A stretch of DNA of 64,000 nt from Chitinophagaceae bacterium (lineage in GTDB: Bacteria; Bacteroidota; Bacteroidia; Chitinophagales; Chitinophagaceae): the NCBI GenBank assembly GCA_019638615.1, contig JAHBTL010000009.1:124001-188000 (forward strand), in the 5' to 3' direction. Made by a program: the position numbers and the translations under genes. Numbering within the stretch: position 1 is the stretch's first letter; every line of letters starts with the position of its first letter. This document shows positions 59,263-64,000 of the stretch, piece by piece. The notes under the pieces are model-generated. The model was given only the letters and a program-made list of their open reading frames with translations. It was not told the origin of the DNA and ran no database searches.

Positions 59263-60726
59263 CTATTTAGCCGGCACTAAGCTTTCTTTTACGTGTTTAA
59301 GCAGGGTAAGCGTTTCCGGTGAAATGGTTCCGTCCTGGTATATCTGCACATTCATTACCGGGAGGTTCTTTCTGAGCCTGGCTTCTTTCACAATGTTCGC
59401 CAGCGAATCGGACGAAAGTAAAGGAGGCGGAATGACCTGGTTAGGCTCTGTATGTGTCCAGTCGCCGGGCTCCAGCAGTCCGCAAAACGTAGCTTTTAAC
59501 CCCTGCTGCGGTCCTGAAATAAAATATCCGTCACCGCCAACGGGTAAGTACGGATTACCAACGCCGGCAGCATGAAGCGTAATACCATGTTCTCCGCCAT
59601 AGAAGTCCTGGAAGTCGGTGAATCTCGGGTATATCCAGGAATTATAACAAACGATCATGTTTTTATCGTTTTGTTTGATCGCCGACGTGATAGCCTTAAA
59701 AGGGGCATTATAAGGATACAGCCCCATTCCATCATCAATCCAAACGCCTGCTATTTTATTCGCATAACGCTTTCCTATTTCATCATAAATTGAAATAAGC
59801 CGATCAAAAAATACTTTATTCCCTCCCCGGACAAGCCTGTCTTCTTTTTTCCAGCCCAGCCTGTTGATCCTGAAGTTGCAATATACAATCAGTTGAATGT
59901 CGTTCTGTAGCAGCGCTTCTGCCATGTCTGCTACCAGGTCTCTTTGGGTAGTATTGCCCGGAAGCAACCGGTCGAGTGTTGTTAACGGAGCCGGGAAAGT
60001 TTGCAGATCCCAACTGGTAGTGAGGATGATGAAGTCAGCCCCGGTGCTTTTTACTAATTGGGCGAAAGCCGAAACATCAAAATCGTTTACGGCGTCGGCA
60101 TATGATTTTGCCTTTCCTGTTTCAGGTTGGCTGCGTGCGTTCCAGTGAAAAAAAAGCCCATACATGGCATTGTTAAGCCAGGCGGGTTTGCTGCGTAATT
60201 TTTCAGCTTCCTTTGTTTGCTCAGCCCATGCCTCTTCTGTCGCCATTTCAATTGAATAGATATCCAGCACTATTTTTTGTTCACCGGGCATCGAGGTAAT
60301 TTGCAGTCGCAATTGCTGAACGTCTGTATCCAGTTTGATGGAGCCGGGAAAAAATATTTTGTTCCAGCCTTTATTGTTTACCTGTAGGGTAATATTGGTT
60401 TTGCCTGCAGAAAGTCTTAATTCAACCGGTGAATGAACATTGGTTTTAAGATTGATCAAAGCAGCAGCTTTGTAAAGTCCCTGCCTGGGTATATGTACGT
60501 TCCAGCTACACGTTTGTTCTTTGCCCGACCAATTTTCAATGGCAAATACTTTAGGGTCTTTGTCGAGATCTTGATAACGGTGAATGGATAATCCACCAGT
60601 AAGTGTGGCTTCCGCAGCAGGCAGATTGGTCACTTCGTTAAACCTAAGGGATATTGTTGGTTGTGAAAACGAGTTGTAATGTAAGAGCAAAAGGGTACAG
60701 AGCCGGAGTCCATTCATTATTTTCAT
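59263..60726 (-). CDS. GH29-like alpha-L-fucosidase family protein
   Basis: 487 residues from the ATG at 60726; another ATG follows nine bases on, and the frame to 60753 is less likely. Signal peptide ending YNSFSQ. A beta-sandwich at about 23-165 has CBM-like content. The barrel that follows resembles GH29: WLNNAMYGLFFHWN (family WxxxxFGxFxHWG), then FAQLVKSTGADFIILTTSWD, and GVWIDDGMGLYPYN near residue 327 where the family carries the nucleophile Asp (WFDG). Key positions differ slightly (no double His in a KHHDGF motif; ILTTSWD instead). Either a divergent fucosidase or a family member with another sugar specificity is possible. It is the third gene of the PUL. Confidence 0.7.
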   Translation of the reverse strand: MKIMNGLRLCTLLLLHYNSFSQPTISLRFNEVTNLPAAEATLTGGLSIHRYQDLDKDPKVFAIENWSGKEQTCSWNVHIPRQGLYKAAALINLKTNVHSPVELRLSAGKTNITLQVNNKGWNKIFFPGSIKLDTDVQQLRLQITSMPGEQKIVLDIYSIEMATEEAWAEQTKEAEKLRSKPAWLNNAMYGLFFHWNARSQPETGKAKSYADAVNDFDVSAFAQLVKSTGADFIILTTSWDLQTFPAPLTTLDRLLPGNTTQRDLVADMAEALLQNDIQLIVYCNFRINRLGWKKEDRLVRGGNKVFFDRLISIYDEIGKRYANKIAGVWIDDGMGLYPYNAPFKAITSAIKQNDKNMIVCYNSWIYPRFTDFQDFYGGEHGITLHAAGVGNPYLPVGGDGYFISGPQQGLKATFCGLLEPGDWTHTEPNQVIPPPLLSSDSLANIVKEARLRKNLPVMNVQIYQDGTISPETLTLLKHVKESLVPAK

Positions 60727-60754
60727 AACCGGAAAGAATATTGAAATGAACAAT

Positions 60755-60792
60755 AACCGGCCACCTGTTCATGATCAGACAGGCGGCCGGTT
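60755..60792. terminator. Long hairpin between susD and the GH29-like gene
   Basis: AACCGGCC (60755-60762) pairs with GGCCGGTT (60785-60792). An inner CCTGT/ACAGG (60764-60768, 60779-60783) extends it. The T run is weak on the minus strand (ATTGTTCATTT). It may be a partial terminator or processing site that makes SusC/SusD more abundant than the enzymes downstream. Confidence 0.55.
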
Positions 60793-60810
60793 TGTATTAA
60801 TAATTAAAGC

Positions 60811-62259
60811 TTATTCGTATGCAGGGTTTTGCAGAATATTATTGTTGGTGATCTCATTATCTGGTATATACCAGGTATTATTGTATGTTCCGATAGGATG
60901 CACCAGTTCCAAGCCCCTTATTGTTTGTATCCGGCCCAATGTGTTGGTCCTTTTCAGGTCGTACCAGGCATTCCCTTCTAAATGCAGCTCCCATTTTCTT
61001 TCCATCATAACCGCCTCTCTGAAAGTTTCTTTGGTAAGTCCTGCCAGGTCGGGCACATGAGTTGGATCCGATTTGTTCACGCGGGCTCTCCATCTTATCT
61101 TATTGATGTATTGATAAGCATTCCCCGGTCCATCTATTTCATTTTCTGCTTCTGCCGCTATCAAATACATTTCTGCCAGCCTTAATAACGGCACTGTATA
61201 TTCCAGTCTTCCTGCATTGGCAGTAATTACTCCTTCATCAATCCAGTTGAGATCTACAAATTTGTGAAAGAAGGGAGCGAGTGTTCCGCTGGGAGCTGTA
61301 TAGTTTTCTTTAATGCCCCATGCCTTTCTTTGGTCACCGTTTGCAAAGCTGTTGATGAACCATGTGGCAGGCGTAAGTATATATACGTACCCGGGAGCAG
61401 TAGCGCTGTTTTGCATCAGGGGGTTGCCACCTACTCCGGGTTGATAGGTTTGCTCCCAGATACTTTCTGAAGTATAGGTTGTTTTATGAAACGTTTCCGC
61501 GTAATCATCATTCAGTGTAAACTTTCCTGAATTAATAACGGCGAGCGCCTTGTCCCTGGCGTTGCTGTAATATTGTGTTTGATTGAGCGGGTTGCCTGCC
61601 ATTGTAAGATATACTTTTGCCAGTAAGGCTGTTGCTGCGAGTTTATATGCTCTTCCTGCGGCGGCGTTATCCGGTAAGTTGAGTTCCGCATAAGTGAGGT
61701 CTTCTACAACCAGGTTATATACCTCCTGTTGCGAGCTTCTTTCAATTTGAACATTGGTCAGGTCTTCCAGCGGCGCTGTACGCAGCGGCACATCCCCAAA
61801 TAACTGAACCAGTTGAAAATAAGCATACGCCCTCAGGAAGCGGGCCTCGGCCGAAAAGGAGCTTTTTTGAGCCTCCGATAAAATAGCGGATTCCCCTATT
61901 TTTTTCAGGATAAAGTTGGCGTCTTTAACTATGGCGTAATGATTGGCCCATAATCCTCTTACATTGTAAAAGAAGGGTTGGTGATTGTTTTGGTAAACAG
62001 GCAGCCCCTGTTCATATGCACCAGACACGGTTCCGATGATATCACTAAAGCTTTCTCTTGTTAGCCAGTTGTTACCGCCAAGTGTGGAAGGGATTGTTCT
62101 GTAAATGCCCATTACCGTGAGTTCGTAACTTGAGGGACTTGTATAAAAAGCGTTAGGGCTTACAAATGTTTTAGGTTTTTCTTCCAGTATTTTTTTACAG
62201 CCGGGCAATATCCATATTGCCAGCAGGACATAAGTAATTATTTTGAAAGTAGCTTTCAT
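60811..62259 (-). CDS. SusD/RagB-family glycan-binding lipoprotein
   Basis: 482 residues; lipoprotein signal MKATFKIITYVLLAIWILPGC. The SusD family is recognisable by ILEEKPKTFVSPNAFYTSPSSYELTVMGIYR at the start. The TPR-like helices SSFSAEARFLRAYAYFQLVQLFGDVPLRT follow, and YTVPLLRLAEMYLIAAEAENEID and VMMERKWELHLEGNAWYDLKRT near the end. It sits on the outer membrane surface as the lid of the SusC channel and binds the glycan. Its start is 17 bases after the SusC stop. The downstream genes (GH29-like and beta-helix) suggest a fucose-containing target. Confidence 0.95.
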   Translation of the reverse strand: MKATFKIITYVLLAIWILPGCKKILEEKPKTFVSPNAFYTSPSSYELTVMGIYRTIPSTLGGNNWLTRESFSDIIGTVSGAYEQGLPVYQNNHQPFFYNVRGLWANHYAIVKDANFILKKIGESAILSEAQKSSFSAEARFLRAYAYFQLVQLFGDVPLRTAPLEDLTNVQIERSSQQEVYNLVVEDLTYAELNLPDNAAAGRAYKLAATALLAKVYLTMAGNPLNQTQYYSNARDKALAVINSGKFTLNDDYAETFHKTTYTSESIWEQTYQPGVGGNPLMQNSATAPGYVYILTPATWFINSFANGDQRKAWGIKENYTAPSGTLAPFFHKFVDLNWIDEGVITANAGRLEYTVPLLRLAEMYLIAAEAENEIDGPGNAYQYINKIRWRARVNKSDPTHVPDLAGLTKETFREAVMMERKWELHLEGNAWYDLKRTNTLGRIQTIRGLELVHPIGTYNNTWYIPDNEITNNNILQNPAYE

Positions 62260-62276
62260 AACAATGCATTTAGCAA

Positions 62277-64000
62277 TTAAAAATTAATTTTCACTCCACC
62301 CGTTACGGCCTTGGTTGCAGGATAGTTGCCGCGATCCCATCCATTGATGGTTGCCGACTGCCACGACGCCTCTGGGTCATAGCCTGAATACTTTGTGATT
62401 GTCAGCAGGTTCTGCGCGCTCACATATAATTGCAGAGAAGATATCTTTAAGCTGTTCGTAATGTTTACAGGAAAATCATACGCCAGTGTGATATCACGTA
62501 AACGTATATACGATCCGTCTTCCACCCATAAGCTGTTGGCATAATCTCTTATATCGTTTCCGCTATTGGCGCTGGGCTTATCAAACACATTGGTTCCTTT
62601 ACCTGTTTGCCAGCGGTTTTCAAAAGCTTCCCTGCTGGGCGCCCATTTTCCATTAAGTGTTATATTGTATTTCCTGAATTCGTTGGCTATATCGTTGCCG
62701 TAAGATCCCACAAAGAGGAAGGATAAGCTGAGGTTCCTGTATGAAAGGTTATTGCCAAAGCCAAATGTAAACTTAGGCTCAAAGCGTGTAAGGATGATAC
62801 GGTCGTCGCCGTCAACAACGCCGTTGCCATCTGTATCCTGGAATTTATAATTGCCTGCTTTTTTGGTAGGCTCTCCATTTGCAACCGCTTCGTCATCGGT
62901 TTGATACACACCCAGGACCTTGTATCCATACAATTGTTGCATGGAGTTGCCGATTATCATGGGGAACCAGTTGCCGCCGGTGCCTACTTCTTTATACGTA
63001 ATTGGGTTGCCGAGCGCGTCCTTTCCCAGGTCTATTAATTTTGTTCTGTTGCTGGTAAGGTTAACTGTAGATGTCCAGTTTACGCCTTCTCCTCTTAGTA
63101 TGGTTGCACTTACCTGGAATTCGAAGCCTTTGTTCCCGGTTGCTCCCGCGTTTTGTAAAACACTTCCAAAGCCTGTGTTGGGAGGCAGGGTTACGTTCAG
63201 CAGGAGATCTGTTGTTTTTTTACTGTAATAGTCTGCTGTAATCTGCAGCCTGTCGTTAAATAAACCCAGATCCAGGCCAATGTCAAACTGGCTGGTGGTT
63301 TCCCATTTCAACGACCGGTTTTCAAGCCGGCTTGAATAATAGGTGGTGGTAGGTGTATTATTAACTATAATGTTGGTGTTAGATAACTGACCGAGTGTTT
63401 GGTAAGGGGCGATTGCCTGGTTACCCGATATGCCGTAGCTTGCCCTGACTTTAAGATTGGATACAGCTCTCAGGCTTTCCATGAAGGACTCTTCCGAAAT
63501 TCTCCACGCAACCGCACCCGATGGGAAAAAGGCGTATTGGCTGTTTTCGCTGAACTTGGAAGAGCCGTCGTATCTGCCCGTTACCGTAAAAAGATATTTA
63601 CCATCAAAAGAGTAATTGACGCGACCCAGGTAAGACAACAGCCTGAAATCTGTTAGTCCTGAATTGGTATTGGTAGGGCGCACGCTTGCTGCTGCTAAAT
63701 TATTATTCAGGTAAATGTCTGTCAAAAAGCCCGTGAAGGTCCCGCTGTTCAGGTTTTCCGACCTGTTTTCCTGGAATGTAATCCCTCCCAGCGCATCCAG
63801 GTTGTGTTTCCCAAATTTCTTTGTATAGGTGAGAAGGTTTTCGTTAACAAAAGCGCTGGAATTCCCATAATTTTTAGAGGCGCCTCCGTTCACATATAAA
63901 CTGAGGGTGCTTGGCGCATAATAGTCCGATTTAGACCAGTTGTTGTCAATGCCTGCGCTCAGTCTTAGCTTCAGGTCTTTGGTAATGGCGTAAGAGAGCG
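62277..64000 (-). CDS. SusC/RagA-family TonB-dependent transporter (C-terminal part)
   Basis: The gene runs off the window end; 574 codons are present and the frame stays open to 64000. The start lies outside. Visible is most of the barrel: FKKFGKHNLDALGGITFQENRS-like strands, AVAWRISEESFMESL, LKVRASYGISGNQAIAPYQTLG, LGVYQTDDEAVANGEPTKKAGNYKFQDTDGNGVVDGDDRIIL (calcium-loop-like and characteristic for SusC) and the end GNYPATKAVTGGVKINF. It transports oligosaccharides together with the SusD partner encoded 17 bases downstream. The N-terminal carboxypeptidase-like and plug domains are not in view. Confidence 0.95.
   Translation of the reverse strand, partial: LSYAITKDLKLRLSAGIDNNWSKSDYYAPSTLSLYVNGGASKNYGNSSAFVNENLLTYTKKFGKHNLDALGGITFQENRSENLNSGTFTGFLTDIYLNNNLAAASVRPTNTNSGLTDFRLLSYLGRVNYSFDGKYLFTVTGRYDGSSKFSENSQYAFFPSGAVAWRISEESFMESLRAVSNLKVRASYGISGNQAIAPYQTLGQLSNTNIIVNNTPTTTYYSSRLENRSLKWETTSQFDIGLDLGLFNDRLQITADYYSKKTTDLLLNVTLPPNTGFGSVLQNAGATGNKGFEFQVSATILRGEGVNWTSTVNLTSNRTKLIDLGKDALGNPITYKEVGTGGNWFPMIIGNSMQQLYGYKVLGVYQTDDEAVANGEPTKKAGNYKFQDTDGNGVVDGDDRIILTRFEPKFTFGFGNNLSYRNLSLSFLFVGSYGNDIANEFRKYNITLNGKWAPSREAFENRWQTGKGTNVFDKPSANSGNDIRDYANSLWVEDGSYIRLRDITLAYDFPVNITNSLKISSLQLYVSAQNLLTITKYSGYDPEASWQSATINGWDRGNYPATKAVTGGVKINF

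Noticed and set aside
1..64000. CRISPR arrays, prophage, intact insertion sequences, classical defence systems.
   Set aside because: No regular spacer repeats, transposase, integrase or phage structural genes were seen on either strand.

Overview
The window comes from a member of the Bacteroidota, most likely the Chitinophagales/Chitinophagaceae. The grounds are TonB-dependent receptors (TBDRs) carrying carboxypeptidase-like or STN domains, FecI/FecR regulation, a SusC/SusD pair, DUF3667, DUF4293, LytTR and HisKA_7TM-free LytS-type regulators, a GH92 mannosidase, and promoters of the TTTG/TAnnTTTG type. No rRNA, tRNA, CRISPR array or intact insertion sequence was recognised. Many starts given here are internal ATGs placed at signal peptides or after recognisable promoters.

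Region 1 (about 1-27.8 kb) is an iron/heme acquisition island with four TBDR systems. (a) 22-7938, minus strand: one tight operon of a siderophore-type TBDR, a SAM methyltransferase, a lipoprotein, a heme-receptor-like TBDR and two more lipoproteins, with a divergent AraC regulator and a tandem-repeat operator between them. (b) 9.5-11.4 kb: a redox module (QorB-like reductase, DoxX) divergent from its HxlR regulator, with two palindromic operators. (c) 12.99-19.27 kb: siderophore-interacting flavin reductase, enterochelin-esterase-like hydrolase, FecE/FecCD/FecB-like ABC importer and a PchR-like AraC regulator. A candidate small RNA lies in the convergent gap. (d) 19.8-27.8 kb: a TBDR next to a decayed AraC gene, then a FecI-FecR-TBDR-PepSY cassette.

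Region 2 (27.9-33.3 kb) is a scar region. It holds a LacI regulator cut to its DNA-binding head, joined tail to tail with a GH39 xylosidase relic that has two Trp-to-TGA stops and a large internal deletion. After these come a long perfect inverted repeat, a secretion-signal-less metzincin metalloprotease, a start-less small ORF, a DoxX/ECF-sigma pair and a parvulin.

Region 3 (33.6-55.9 kb) is mostly housekeeping and envelope or signalling genes. They include GH92, MmcQ/YjbR, an Nramp-related transporter lacking the DPGN motif, DUF3667, MazG translationally coupled to a giant NtrY-like kinase, a 1054-residue SGNH/propeller/HEAT/cytochrome c fusion, an H1-like SWIB protein, GlyA, a LytS/LytTR two-component pair and a vWA protein.

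Region 4 (55.9-64 kb) begins with about 900 bp of palindromic repeat elements. It then holds a polysaccharide utilisation locus on the minus strand: SusC (cut by the window end), SusD, a GH29-like fucosidase and a beta-helix protein with a C-terminal PDZ domain.

All family assignments are from reading the protein sequences; no database search was possible.
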